Assembly (NCBI GenBank): GCA_031430695.1
Contig: JANPBZ010000050.1
Coordinates: 1-26,243 of the forward strand
Direction: 5' to 3'
Origin: JAENVT01 sp031430695
GTDB taxonomy: Bacteria; Actinomycetota; Acidimicrobiia; Acidimicrobiales; Ilumatobacteraceae
DNA length: 26,243 nucleotides
Each line of letters starts with the position of its first letter. Position 1 is the stretch's first letter. Positions 1 through 7,706 of the stretch are shown here, in pieces. The notes below the pieces were generated by a model that was not told the origin of the DNA, ran no database searches, and saw nothing but the letters and a program-made list of their open reading frames with translations. Both the position numbers and the translations under genes were made by a program.

Positions 1-710
1 ACGATCTCATAGTCGCCACCCGAGTACTTGCCTGTGGGTGGTTCCTTGCCGTTACCCGACTTGTCTTCCTTCTCGACGATGCCCATGCCGTTCAAGAACC
101 CTTGGTCACGCCCGGTGTCTACCGAGACGACCGAGTCGTTGAACAGGTCGAGCATGGCGATGGTGGCCTTCTCGCCGGCGAGCTGCCCTGCTGCCCACTG
201 GCCGATGAGCTGGCCGGCGTTGTAGTTGTCAGTGGCAAAGGTGATGTCGACGGCGGACGCCGGGTTCGGAGGAGTATCGAGGGCGATGACCAAGAGTCCT
301 GCTGCGCGTGCGGCGTCGAGTGCAGGCACGACTGCGTCGCCGCTCGGGGTGATGAGGATGCCCTTGTCGCCCTTGGCGACGGCGGCCTCGATGGCAGCGA
401 TCTGGCTGGCGGTGTCGCCGTCTTCTTTGCCGGCGGCGACTGTCAGCGACACGCCGATCTTTGACGCCTCGGCCTCGGCAGACTTCTGCATCGATACGAA
501 GAAGGCATTGCTGGTGTTCTTCAGGATCAGCGAGACACCGACGGTGCCGCCCGTTGCGGCAGCGGTATCGCCGGAAGCAGCAGCGGTACCCGTCGTGCCA
601 TCGCTGGTGGTGGTGTCGTCGTCGCCACATGCTGCAAGAACAAGCGATGCGGCCAGACAGACGGTGACGGCGCTGCGGATGACACCGCGGCGTGAAGTCA
701 TTGCACTCAT
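1..710 (-). CDS. Sugar ABC transporter substrate-binding lipoprotein (partial, C-terminus off window)
   Basis: The gene runs leftward off the window edge, leaving 236 residues. The N-terminus has basic residues (R7, R8, R12), a hydrophobic stretch and a lipobox ending LAAC, with the lipidated cysteine at residue 28, followed by an acidic and Thr/Ala-rich linker. The body then starts with VGVSLILKNTSNAFF and continues with GKEDGDTASQIAAIEAA, KGILITPSGDAVVPALD and VIALDTPP. This is the usual pattern of the ribose/xylose type periplasmic binding proteins (Peripla_BP_4). It should bind a sugar or polyol outside the membrane and deliver it to an ABC importer whose other genes probably lie further left. 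A GAGGGGGAG purine run precedes the ATG at 710; an in-frame ATG at 701 is an alternative start. The divergent LacI-type gene and operators suggest sugar-inducible expression. The exact sugar cannot be read from the sequence. Confidence 0.9.
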   Translation of the reverse strand, partial: MSAMTSRRGVIRSAVTVCLAASLVLAACGDDDTTTSDGTTGTAAASGDTAAATGGTVGVSLILKNTSNAFFVSMQKSAEAEASKIGVSLTVAAGKEDGDTASQIAAIEAAVAKGDKGILITPSGDAVVPALDAARAAGLLVIALDTPPNPASAVDITFATDNYNAGQLIGQWAAGQLAGEKATIAMLDLFNDSVVSVDTGRDQGFLNGMGIVEKEDKSGNGKEPPTGKYSGGDYEI

Positions 711-745
711 GATTCTCCCCCTCAGGATTGGGATGGAACGCTGCG

Positions 746-761
746 TTGACAACGTTGTCAA
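746..761. promoter_or_regulatory. LacI-family operator, perfect 16-bp palindrome
   Basis: TTGACAACGTTGTCAA reads identically on both strands and has the central CG typical of LacI/GalR-family operators. It lies 36 bases before the lipoprotein start, between the two divergent genes, where a bound repressor would block the lipoprotein promoter. That the neighbouring LacI-type protein binds here is inferred from position and symmetry. Confidence 0.8.
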
Positions 762-784
762 TATTCAGCCACACGATATGGAGC

Positions 785-811
785 TTTGTCAATAGGCAAA
801 TCCTTGACAAA
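785..811. promoter_or_regulatory. Everted repeat of operator half-sites, possible back-to-back -35 boxes
   Basis: TTTGTCAA (785-792) and TTGACAAA (804-811) are exact reverse complements separated by 11 bases. Each resembles one operator half, but the two point outward rather than inward. They also place a consensus TTGACA on each strand (804-809 on plus, 792-787 on minus), so they could be the -35 elements of divergent promoters. No convincing -10 hexamer sits at 17 bases on either side. The best minus-strand candidate is an AT-rich TGAATATT about 19-20 bases away, just ahead of the perfect operator. Confidence 0.4.
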
Positions 812-822
812 ACAAAAATGTT

Positions 823-838
823 CGACCAACGTTGTCAA
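823..838. promoter_or_regulatory. Second, imperfect LacI-family operator at the regulator start
   Basis: CGACCAACGTTGTCAA matches the perfect operator at 746-761 in 12 of 16 positions, including the whole right half and the centre CAACGTTG. It ends two bases before the chosen GTG start of the LacI-type gene, so binding would be expected to shut off that gene (autoregulation) and could pair with the first site by looping; the centres are 77 bp apart. Function is inferred. Confidence 0.6.
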
Positions 839-840
839 TT

Positions 841-1875
841 GTGTCTGAAACGCCCAACACGGTGGCCCGACCGACGATTCGAGACGTGGCCGCGCTCGCC
901 GGCACGAGCCTCAAGACCGTGTCGCGGGTGGTCAATGGCGAAGCCGGAGTGTCCGACGAGCTCAGTACGCGCGTCCGTTCGGCCATTGATCGGCTCGGAT
1001 ATCGCCACAACCTCACGGCCAGCAACCTCCGCCGTAGCGGCGGCAAGACCCGCTCGGTCGGCATGCTCGTCTCGAACGTCACCAACCCGCTCGACGCTGC
1101 GGTGCACCGCACGATCGAGGAGATGGCATCTCGACGCGGCGTCGCCGTGCTGGCCACAAGCCTCGACGAGGACCCCGTTCGCGAACGTCAACTGGTCGAG
1201 GCATTCGCCGAGCGGCGCGTCGACGGGTTGATCATGATGCCCGCCAGCCACGACCACAGCTATCTCATCGAAGAGCGGCGGATGGGCATGTCGATCGTGT
1301 TCGTCGACCGGCCACCTGCCTTCTTCGACGCCGACGCGGTACTGGTCGACAACCGCTTCGGCACCAGCCGCGGCGTGAAGCATCTGATGATGCACGGCCA
1401 TCGCCGGATCGCGTTCCTCGGCGACCGTCGGTCGATCGTCACGGCAGCCGAACGGTTCCGCGGTTATGTCGATGCGCTCGAAGCCGCCGGCATCGTCGTC
1501 GACCCCCAGCTCGTGCGCCAAGACATCCTCGACAGCGACCACGCCACCGCGGCGACGCTCGACCTGCTGTCGCTCGACGAACCCCCGACCGCGATCTATG
1601 CCGCACAGAACCTGGTGACCATCGGCGTCGTTCGCGGCCTGCGGTCGGCAGCGAAACACCACGACACCGCCCTGGTTGGGTTCGACGACGTGCCGATGAG
1701 CGACCTGCTCGAACCCGCCATCACCGTGCTTGCCCAGGACCCGACCGCGATCGGCCGGCAAGCCGCAACGACGCTGTTCGCCCGCCTCGACGGCGACCGC
1801 TCGCCGACGCAGACCTACATCGTTCCCACCACGATGATCATTCGGGGCTCGGGAGAGATCCCTCCCCCTCGGTAA
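841..1875 (+). CDS. LacI/GalR-family transcriptional regulator
   Basis: The protein has 344 residues, normal for the family. Residues 12-31 (TIRDVAALAGTSLKTVSRVV) are the helix-turn-helix, and residues 60-64 (ASNLR) sit where the DNA-contacting hinge helix lies. The rest is a periplasmic-binding-protein-like effector domain, with segments such as SVGMLVSNVTNPLDAAV, DGLIMMPAS, HRRIAFLGD, RFRGYVDALEAAG and ALVGFDDVPMSDLLEPAITVLAQDP. It most likely senses the sugar carried by the divergent transporter and represses both directions through the sites at 746-761 and 823-838. An in-frame TTG at 832 would add three residues but would put the start inside the operator. No clear Shine-Dalgarno sequence precedes either start, so the transcript may be leaderless. 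Confidence 0.93.
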   Translation: MSETPNTVARPTIRDVAALAGTSLKTVSRVVNGEAGVSDELSTRVRSAIDRLGYRHNLTASNLRRSGGKTRSVGMLVSNVTNPLDAAVHRTIEEMASRRGVAVLATSLDEDPVRERQLVEAFAERRVDGLIMMPASHDHSYLIEERRMGMSIVFVDRPPAFFDADAVLVDNRFGTSRGVKHLMMHGHRRIAFLGDRRSIVTAAERFRGYVDALEAAGIVVDPQLVRQDILDSDHATAATLDLLSLDEPPTAIYAAQNLVTIGVVRGLRSAAKHHDTALVGFDDVPMSDLLEPAITVLAQDPTAIGRQAATTLFARLDGDRSPTQTYIVPTTMIIRGSGEIPPPR

Positions 1876-1887
1876 CGCCTACCCCAC

Positions 1888-1940
1888 CCGGCGTTTGATG
1901 ACTCCGCCCCCGCCACGGGGCGTCCGTCGTCAAACGCCGG
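1888..1940. terminator. Bidirectional terminator hairpin between convergent genes
   Basis: CCGGCGTTTGATGAC (1888-1902) pairs with GTCGTCAAACGCCGG (1926-1940), giving 15 base pairs with one G.T. The loop holds a nested 6-bp stem, CGCCCC (1905-1910) with GGGGCG (1917-1922). It lies between the stop of the LacI-type gene (1875) and the stop of the histidine kinase (1954) and is symmetric enough to serve both strands. There is no long U tract, which is common in GC-rich actinobacteria. Confidence 0.7.
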
Positions 1941-1953
1941 TGGAGTTGGGGGG

Positions 1954-3363
1954 CTACAGATCGGGTGCGGCTGGCAGGAGCGGCAGGGTGAAACCAACGG
2001 TGCTGCCGCCGCCATCTCGGGGTTGGGCGAACACCGTGCCGCCATGCGATTCGATGATGTCTCGCACGATCGCTAGTCCCAGCCCGGAGCCCGGCTGGCC
2101 GCGCGACGACACCGAGCGGTAGAACCGATCGAACACGTGAGACAGATCGTCGGTGGGGATGCCTGGGCCGCGATCGCTGACCGCCACACGGCCACCACTG
2201 ACTTCGACCTCGATCACGCTTCCCGCATTCGTATCTGCGCTGAACTTCGCGGCGTTGTCGATGAGGTTGAGTACGGCCCGATCGATTGCCGCCGGGCGGC
2301 ACGACACCAGCGAGTTGTCGCCAACCACGGAAATCTCGCGAGCGGTTCGTCGCCGCACGCGAGCAGCGGCCTGCTCGCACAAGGCACTGAGGTCGCAGTC
2401 CTGCGCAGGTTCGTCGTCGCGCCGATCAGTGGCCAACTCGACGAGTTCGTTGACCAGCGACGTCAACTCCTTTGTCTCGGTGTCGAGATCGTCGACCAGT
2501 TGTCGGCGAGCATCGGGCTCGAGGTTCTGCCACCGGCGGAGCACGGAGACGTTGGTTCGCAGGCTCGTCAACGGTGTGCGCAATTCGTGGCCGGCGTCTT
2601 GCACCAGCTGCTGTTGCTGGTCCCTGCTTCGCGCCAGCGCGCCGAGCATGCCATTGAAGGCCAGGCCGAGCCGCCCTGTTTCATCCGACCCGCTGACCGG
2701 CACCTCGACGTCGAGCCGGCCGGTCATCGCAACGTCGTCGGCCGCCTGCGTCAGACGAACCAAACGACGAGTGACCTGACGGCCGATCAACCAGCCGGCG
2801 ATCGCCGCGGCAGCCATGACCAATGCGACCGACAGCAGGGTTCGGGTGCGAATCACGCCGAGGGCACGTTCGGTTTCGCGCGCCGAGCGGGCGAATTGTA
2901 CGGCTCCACCGTCGAGGGCGACCGTCAGCATGCGGTAAGCCTCACCCTCGATCGTCACGTCGCGAGGCCGGCTGGTACCGGCGAACGCACCACTGGCCAC
3001 CGCTCGGTCGGCGTCGTCAACCGGCAGTTCTCCCGACCGCGGCGACTGCAAGATCGCGCCGTCGGCATCAATGATCTGGGCCAGTACCGAGTCGAAGACA
3101 CGCGGCGGGACGCCGGGCCCACCGTCGGCATCGCCCTCGTTGTCGAGGTCGAAGCCACCACGACCAGGCCCGAAGCCGGGGATCTGGTCGCGGCCGAAGA
3201 GACGTAGTACCTGACCAGGGTTGGCGGCTGCGTCCTGCAGCGACCGATCGATGACCTCGTTCAATTCCTTGCGAGTGCTGATGTACGACGACACACCGAC
3301 AGCCGCTGTCGCACAGGTGGCCAAGAGGACCAGAGCGGCCACGATCTTGAGACGCAGGCTCAC
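1954..3363 (-). CDS. Two-component sensor histidine kinase (MprB/TcrS-like architecture)
   Basis: This 469-residue membrane kinase has TM1 at about 7-27, an extracytoplasmic sensor of about 145 residues (rich in Gly and Asp near 62-85), TM2 at about 175-194 and HAMP at about 195-248. The HisKA domain carries phospho-acceptor H259 in HELRTPL. The ATPase domain shows the N box NLIDNAAKF (N370), G1 box DRGPGIP (397-403) and G2 box GSGLGLAIV (425-433). It should autophosphorylate and pass phosphate to the response regulator encoded just upstream. The GTG start overlaps that gene's stop by four bases (GTGA), so the two are translationally coupled. The layout is that of the actinobacterial MprB/TcrS group; the signal is unknown. 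All catalytic motifs are intact. Confidence 0.93.
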   Translation of the reverse strand: MSLRLKIVAALVLLATCATAAVGVSSYISTRKELNEVIDRSLQDAAANPGQVLRLFGRDQIPGFGPGRGGFDLDNEGDADGGPGVPPRVFDSVLAQIIDADGAILQSPRSGELPVDDADRAVASGAFAGTSRPRDVTIEGEAYRMLTVALDGGAVQFARSARETERALGVIRTRTLLSVALVMAAAAIAGWLIGRQVTRRLVRLTQAADDVAMTGRLDVEVPVSGSDETGRLGLAFNGMLGALARSRDQQQQLVQDAGHELRTPLTSLRTNVSVLRRWQNLEPDARRQLVDDLDTETKELTSLVNELVELATDRRDDEPAQDCDLSALCEQAAARVRRRTAREISVVGDNSLVSCRPAAIDRAVLNLIDNAAKFSADTNAGSVIEVEVSGGRVAVSDRGPGIPTDDLSHVFDRFYRSVSSRGQPGSGLGLAIVRDIIESHGGTVFAQPRDGGGSTVGFTLPLLPAAPDL

Positions 3364-4046
3364 GACGATCGCGCCGTGTAACCCACACCGCGAACGGTGT
3401 GGATCAGTTTGGATTCACCGGGCAGTTCGAGCTTGCGCCTCAGGTACGAGATGTACACGGCGAGGTTCTTGCTATCAGGTCCGAAGTCGTAGCCCCAGAT
3501 GCGGTCGTAGATCGTCGAGTGGTCGAGCACGATCCCTTGATTGCGCAGCAGCAGTTCGAGCAGTTCGAACTCGGTCTTCGACAGCTCGACCTCGCGCTCG
3601 CTGCGCCACACCCGTCGCGACGTGGGATCCAGGCGCAGATCGGCAAGTTGTACCGCATCGCCGTCCGGAGCGTCGTCGTTCTTGGTCCGGCGAAGCAGCG
3701 CCCGCAACCGGGCCAGTAGCTCGTCGAGGTCGAATGGCTTGGCGAGGTAGTCATCGGCGCCGGCATCGAGGCCGGCCACCCGGTCGGGGGTTTCGGTGCG
3801 AGCTGTCAGCATCAGCACCGGCAGACGATTGCGCTCGGCCCGCAGGACGCGGCACACGGTCAGCCCGTCGATGTTCGGCATCATCACATCGAGGATCGCC
3901 ACATCGGGCTGCGTCGACTCGATCAGTGATAGTGCGGTGTTGCCATCATTCGCCTGCACGACGTCGTACCCCTCCAGGCCCAGGGCCCGGGTCAACGCGT
4001 CGCGGATGGCCCGATCATCGTCGGCGATCAATACTCGGGCGCTCAT
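3360..4046 (-). CDS. OmpR-family response regulator (MprA-like)
   Basis: The protein has 228 residues. The receiver domain (1-120) has the acidic pair D9/D10, phospho-acceptor D53 in AILDVMMPNIDG, T81 and K103 in DYLAKPF. The C-terminal winged helix (about 130-226) contains ELSKTEFELLELLLRN and the end motif KLIHTVRGVGYTA, typical of OmpR/PhoB DNA-binding domains. It is the partner of the histidine kinase encoded immediately downstream. The 63-base gap to the upstream secreted-protein gene contains a strong hairpin, so this gene may have its own promoter or depend on read-through. No good Shine-Dalgarno sequence precedes the ATG. The regulated genes cannot be read directly; the adjacent secreted protein is an obvious candidate target. 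Confidence 0.95.
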   Translation of the reverse strand: MSARVLIADDDRAIRDALTRALGLEGYDVVQANDGNTALSLIESTQPDVAILDVMMPNIDGLTVCRVLRAERNRLPVLMLTARTETPDRVAGLDAGADDYLAKPFDLDELLARLRALLRRTKNDDAPDGDAVQLADLRLDPTSRRVWRSEREVELSKTEFELLELLLRNQGIVLDHSTIYDRIWGYDFGPDSKNLAVYISYLRRKLELPGESKLIHTVRGVGYTARSS

Positions 4047-4062
4047 AGGTAGTCATTCTGAC

Positions 4063-4098
4063 CGGCCGGGATGACGAGGGAGGAAGCCATCCCGGCCG
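4063..4098 (-). terminator. GC-rich hairpin between secreted-protein gene and response regulator
   Basis: An 11-bp perfect stem pairs 4063-4073 (CGGCCGGGATG) with 4088-4098 (CATCCCGGCCG) around a 14-base loop. It lies 12 bases past the stop of the secreted-protein gene on the minus strand and about 17 bases before the response regulator start. With no U tract it could be a terminator, a partial attenuator setting different levels for the two genes, or an mRNA 3' stabiliser. Confidence 0.5.
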
Positions 4099-4109
4099 AG
4101 CCAAGAACT

Positions 4110-4841
4110 TCAGCCGGCGACCGTGTCGGTCGTGGCAGTGGTGTCGGTCGTGGCAGCGACGTCGTCATCATCATCATGATGACCTGGGCCACCGAAGCCG
4201 CGACCGCCGAAACCTGGACCGCCGACCGGGCCCGTGCTGTTCACGAACTCCGTCACCCGGGTGGTGAGGTCAGCCAAACGTGCGTCGGCTTCGGCCTGGG
4301 TGAGCGTGCCTTCGGTGACTTCGGCGCTGATCCGTGTCGTTGCGTCGGCGACGACGGCATCGATCACGTCCTGGGCGGTCTTGCCGTTGGCAACCGCCAG
4401 TTCGGCAATCGTCTGGCCGCCCTGCAGCGCAGTGCGCACCTCGTCGGCGGTGATGCCGAGCGTGGTGGCGATCGTCTCGAACTTCGGTCCGATATGCCCA
4501 CCGCGGCCGCCCGGCCCGCGATGACCGCCGCCGAGACCGCCCTCGGGACGAGCCGCAGCGAGCGCCGCGACCACAGCGTCGGCTTGTGCCTGGGTGATGG
4601 TGCCGTCGTCGACGAGGGGTTTGAGCGCTTCCTGCAATCGGGTCGACGGGTCAGGTCGAACCGGATCCGCCGCGGTCGTCGTGTCGGCAGTTGTGTCAGC
4701 AGTCGAATCGTCGACGACTACCACGGCGGCCGCTGTGCCCGACGCTGCGCCGGCGGAGCCGGACAACTCGAGGATCAAACCTGCGCCTGCGCCTGCGACC
4801 AATCCGATCGCCAGGCCCGTGCCTGCAAGCTTTCTGTTCAT
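4110..4841 (-). CDS. Secreted or membrane-anchored repeat protein with His/Asp-rich C-terminus, function unknown
   Basis: The protein has 243 residues. Residues 1-33 look like an export signal (MNRKLAGTGLAIGLVAGAGAG), followed by a Thr/Ala/Asp linker. Two related segments, GTITQAQADAVVAAL (about 80-94) and GTLTQAEADARLADL (about 178-192), resemble short helical repeats seen in secreted actinobacterial proteins. Between them is a Gly/His/Arg-rich stretch, then a helical part (FETIATTLGITADEVRTAL). The tail has Gly/Phe-rich turns, a cluster HHDDDDD and a Thr-rich end. The His/Asp cluster could bind metal ions, but that is only a guess. The start has a good GGAG eight bases upstream. It precedes a two-component system on the same strand, so it may be a target or an accessory sensor. 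The 92 bases upstream (4842-4933) show no clear promoter. Confidence 0.8.
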   Translation of the reverse strand: MNRKLAGTGLAIGLVAGAGAGLILELSGSAGAASGTAAAVVVVDDSTADTTADTTTAADPVRPDPSTRLQEALKPLVDDGTITQAQADAVVAALAAARPEGGLGGGHRGPGGRGGHIGPKFETIATTLGITADEVRTALQGGQTIAELAVANGKTAQDVIDAVVADATTRISAEVTEGTLTQAEADARLADLTTRVTEFVNSTGPVGGPGFGGRGFGGPGHHDDDDDVAATTDTTATTDTVAG

Positions 4842-4933
4842 TGTGTATCTCCAATTCGGTAGGGGTGACGATTGACATCATCGACCTCGCAGGTGAGGTG
4901 TCTACCGACGCCGAGTTAAAGGCGGGTGAGAAG

Positions 4934-6325
4934 TCAGGCGAGCGCGAACGCGTCGATCAGCTTGAGCAACGCCTGCTCGATCACCTCCGACAATGCCGGG
5001 TGGATCCAGATCTGGCCGGTCGCCATTTCATCGACAGTGCTGCCGAGATGCATGCCTTGCACTAGCAACTGCACCAGCATCGACGCCTGATAGCCGATGA
5101 CGTGCGCACCCAGCAACGTGCGCGTTGTAGGGTCTCCGATCAACTTGCAAAAGCCGCTCGTGTCCTCCAGCGCCCACCCGTATGCCGTGCCTGCGTATGA
5201 ATGGCTGATCACCGAAATCGGCTGGTCGAGTGCTCTCGCCTGTGCTTCCGTCAGGCCGACCACACCGATCTGCGGGCTACTGAACACAGCATGCGGTGCA
5301 GCACGGGTGTCGAGCGGGAGCAGATCGCCGGGATGCAGAAGGTTGTGTTGCACCACCTTGGCCTCGCCGTTGGCCATGTGCTTCAGCTGGTAACGCCCGT
5401 TGACATCACCCAGTGCCCAGACCCCCGTCGCGCTGGTTCTGCCGTACCCATCGACAACCACTTCGCCCAGAGGGCCGATCTCGATGCCCGCCGCACTGGC
5501 ATCGAGCTGGTCGCCGTTCGACATGCGGCCGGCAGCCACGAGCAACGTGTCGCCCTCTACGGTGTGTTCGCCGTCCTTGGTCGATACGTGCAGTCCGACG
5601 CCCTGCGCTGTCATGTAGACCCGCTGCACGTTGGCGCCCAGCAGTAGTTCGAAGCGATCGCCGGCGATTTCGGTGAACCGCCTCGAGACGTCGAGATCCT
5701 CGGCGCCGAGCAAACGATGACCGCGATTGATGATCGTGACGCGCGAGCCGAGCGATCGGAACACATGGCTCAACTCGGCTGCAATGAATCCGCCACCCAG
5801 CACCACGAGATGCTTCGGTTGGTGGGCGATGCGCATGATCGTGTCGCTCGTGTGGAACGGCACCTCGTCGATGCCGCGAACGGCTGGGACGAACGCCCGA
5901 GCGCCTGCTGCGATCACCACCTGTTCGCCCACGATCGTCCGGCCATTCACGCTCAAGGTGCGTTCACCGACGAAGCGTGCGTCGCCTTCGTACAGCGTCA
6001 CGTTCGGCAGGCCGAGACGATACTGACGACCATCTTCGGCGATCGGATCGATCCGCCGGAAGACACGCCGCACGATCACCGGCCAGTCGGCTGACTCGAA
6101 CGTGGTGGTCACTCCATACTTCGGGGCGTTGTCGTTGGCAGCCGATTCGGCGACATCGGCGGCGTAGACCAGCATCTTCGACGGGATGCAGCCGCGATTC
6201 AGGCACGTGCCTCCGAAGGTCCAGCGTTCGACGATGGCGATGCGCCAGCCATCCATCTCGTCGCTGATCACCGAATTGCCAGACCCGCTCCCGACGATGA
6301 TCAGGTCGTACTTTTCCGTCGTCAC
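4934..6325 (-). CDS. mtr: Mycothione reductase
   Basis: This 463-residue flavoprotein disulfide reductase should reduce oxidised mycothiol with NADPH and FAD in the cytoplasm. The FAD motif is GSGSGN (12-17). The redox pair is C41/C46 in GGTCLNRGCIPSKM, and the second dinucleotide-binding motif is VVLGGGFIAAE. The second FAD motif, ATGVWALGDVNG, is followed by the dimerisation domain ending in HPALSEVIEQALL with the catalytic H442-E447 dyad. Within the glutathione reductase family the spacing and the segments IPSKMLVYAADVAE and GATPxYGWALEDT-like ends fit mycothione reductase better than lipoamide dehydrogenase or mercuric reductase. The start is GTG. The gene stands alone, divergent from the dioxygenase gene. 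Its presence indicates a mycothiol-producing actinobacterium. Confidence 0.9.
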   Translation of the reverse strand: MTTEKYDLIIVGSGSGNSVISDEMDGWRIAIVERWTFGGTCLNRGCIPSKMLVYAADVAESAANDNAPKYGVTTTFESADWPVIVRRVFRRIDPIAEDGRQYRLGLPNVTLYEGDARFVGERTLSVNGRTIVGEQVVIAAGARAFVPAVRGIDEVPFHTSDTIMRIAHQPKHLVVLGGGFIAAELSHVFRSLGSRVTIINRGHRLLGAEDLDVSRRFTEIAGDRFELLLGANVQRVYMTAQGVGLHVSTKDGEHTVEGDTLLVAAGRMSNGDQLDASAAGIEIGPLGEVVVDGYGRTSATGVWALGDVNGRYQLKHMANGEAKVVQHNLLHPGDLLPLDTRAAPHAVFSSPQIGVVGLTEAQARALDQPISVISHSYAGTAYGWALEDTSGFCKLIGDPTTRTLLGAHVIGYQASMLVQLLVQGMHLGSTVDEMATGQIWIHPALSEVIEQALLKLIDAFALA

Positions 6326-6396
6326 GCCGCCAGCCTTGCATCACCGCATCGGAAGATGCATGTGCGAGTACACGGAGCAGCGCGGATCTGCGCGGG

Positions 6397-6520
6397 TCGC
6401 GCCCGATCCTCCGGGGAAGCCGATTGGGCGCGAAATCACGCGGCGGGCGGCCGAAATCGCGCCCGACCAGGGTCAACGGGTTCGGTTTCGGACCTGGCAG
6501 TACCAGAATCGCGCCCAACC
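6397..6520. repeat. Cluster of short repeats with core GGGCGCGA in the 6326-6599 intergenic region
   Basis: The 274-bp gap between the divergent starts holds four related elements. TCGCGCCCGATC lies at 6397-6408, GATTGGGCGCGAAATC at 6422-6437 (inverted), GAAATCGCGCCCGACC at 6453-6468 and GAATCGCGCCCAACC at 6506-6520. TTGGGCGCGA near 6424 and TCGCGCCCAA near 6509 are exact reverse complements and can fold. The elements could be REP-like repeats, a terminator remnant or regulator sites. Nothing else was recognised in this gap. Confidence 0.5.
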
Positions 6521-6599
6521 AGTTCACTCCGCCGAGACGGGGCCGACTCCCTGGAACACTGCGCACGGATCAGTGGTGTCCCGCTGGCAGAATTGCTGG

Positions 6600-7706
6600 G
6601 TGGCGACCATTGATCAGATTCGACCGACCGACTCGTGCCTGCACGTCACCTGGGATGACGGAGTGGAGAGTTGGTATCCGTGGCTGTGGCTACGCGATCA
6701 CGCCCACGACGACGCCACGATCCATCCGGTCACCCAGCAACGCCGGCTGGAGACGGCGACGTTGCCCCCCGACCTGCGCGCCGCATCGGCAACGGCCGAC
6801 AACGGGGTCGCTCGAATCACGTGGATCGGCAACACCGAGGTTTCCGAGGTCCCAGTCGACTTCCTCAACAGGTTCCGTGCGCCTGCCGCGGCACGAATCG
6901 CGGCCACCACACGGCCCGTGTTGTGGGACGGCGCATCGATTGCGAACGCCCCACTGCGCATCGACTACCAGCGCGTGATGGCGAGCGATGAGGGTGTGCA
7001 CCAGTGGCTATCGATCGTGGCCACCTACGGATTCGCCATCGTCACCGGCACACCGGCATCGACCGAGGCCACCGAAGCGTTGATCCGCCGTGTGGGCTAC
7101 GTACGCGAAACGATCTTCGGGGGATTCTGGGAGTTCACTGCTGATCTCTCGAAAGCCGACCTTGCGTACACCAACGTGCACCTGTCGTCGCACACCGATG
7201 GCACGTACAGCCACGACGCCCCCGGATTGCAGATGTTGCACTGCCTGTACTTCGACGGCACCGGCGGCGAATCAACGTTGGCCGACGGCTTCAAGATCGC
7301 CGAGGTGCTGCGCGCAACCGAGCCCGAGTTGTTCGACGTGCTGTCGAGCGTCGCGATCCCGGGCCAGTACATCGGCGATGGCGCACACCTGATGGCGGCT
7401 CGGCCGGTGTTCCGTCACGATCACAACGGCACCCTCGTGCAGGTCTCGTACAACAATTCCGATCGCGCCCCGTTTCTGCTGCCGGCGGACGAGATGGCCC
7501 AGCTCTACACGGCGCTGCGAGCATTCGACCACCTTGCCAACAGCGAATCGATGCAATGGCGTCAGGTCCTCCGGCCCGGCGACGCGTTGCTGTTCGACAA
7601 CTGGCGGGCATTGCACGGCCGGTGTGCCTACACCGGCAAGCGCACCATGTGCGGCGCCTACCTCAACCACGAAGATTTCGAGAGTCGACTGCGAACGGCC
7701 GGGTGA
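6600..7706 (+). CDS. Gamma-butyrobetaine/trimethyllysine-hydroxylase-like Fe(II)/2-oxoglutarate dioxygenase
   Basis: The 368-residue protein begins with the small N-terminal domain of this family (WDDG at 18-21, then WLWLRDHA at 28-35). The TauD-like double-stranded beta-helix follows. Iron ligands are H198 and D200 in SSHTDGTYS and H339 in NWRALHGR; downstream arginines in the YTGKR region would bind 2-oxoglutarate. Related enzymes hydroxylate gamma-butyrobetaine or trimethyllysine in carnitine synthesis. In many of these the N-terminal domain binds zinc through cysteines after WLRDNC; here those positions are His, Asp and Ala, so zinc binding is probably lost. The exact substrate is unclear. 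GTG 6600 was chosen by family alignment; GTG 6576 is an alternative, and neither has a strong ribosome site. The stop overlaps the next gene by four bases. Confidence 0.82.
   Translation: MATIDQIRPTDSCLHVTWDDGVESWYPWLWLRDHAHDDATIHPVTQQRRLETATLPPDLRAASATADNGVARITWIGNTEVSEVPVDFLNRFRAPAAARIAATTRPVLWDGASIANAPLRIDYQRVMASDEGVHQWLSIVATYGFAIVTGTPASTEATEALIRRVGYVRETIFGGFWEFTADLSKADLAYTNVHLSSHTDGTYSHDAPGLQMLHCLYFDGTGGESTLADGFKIAEVLRATEPELFDVLSSVAIPGQYIGDGAHLMAARPVFRHDHNGTLVQVSYNNSDRAPFLLPADEMAQLYTALRAFDHLANSESMQWRQVLRPGDALLFDNWRALHGRCAYTGKRTMCGAYLNHEDFESRLRTAG

Noticed and set aside
6397..6520. CRISPR array
   Set aside because: The elements are short, unevenly spaced, in mixed orientation and without regular spacers.
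6186..6599. Upstream extension of the dioxygenase reading frame to an ATG at 6186
   Set aside because: The extension overlaps the mycothione reductase gene and crosses the repeat-containing gap; family members start near GTG 6600.
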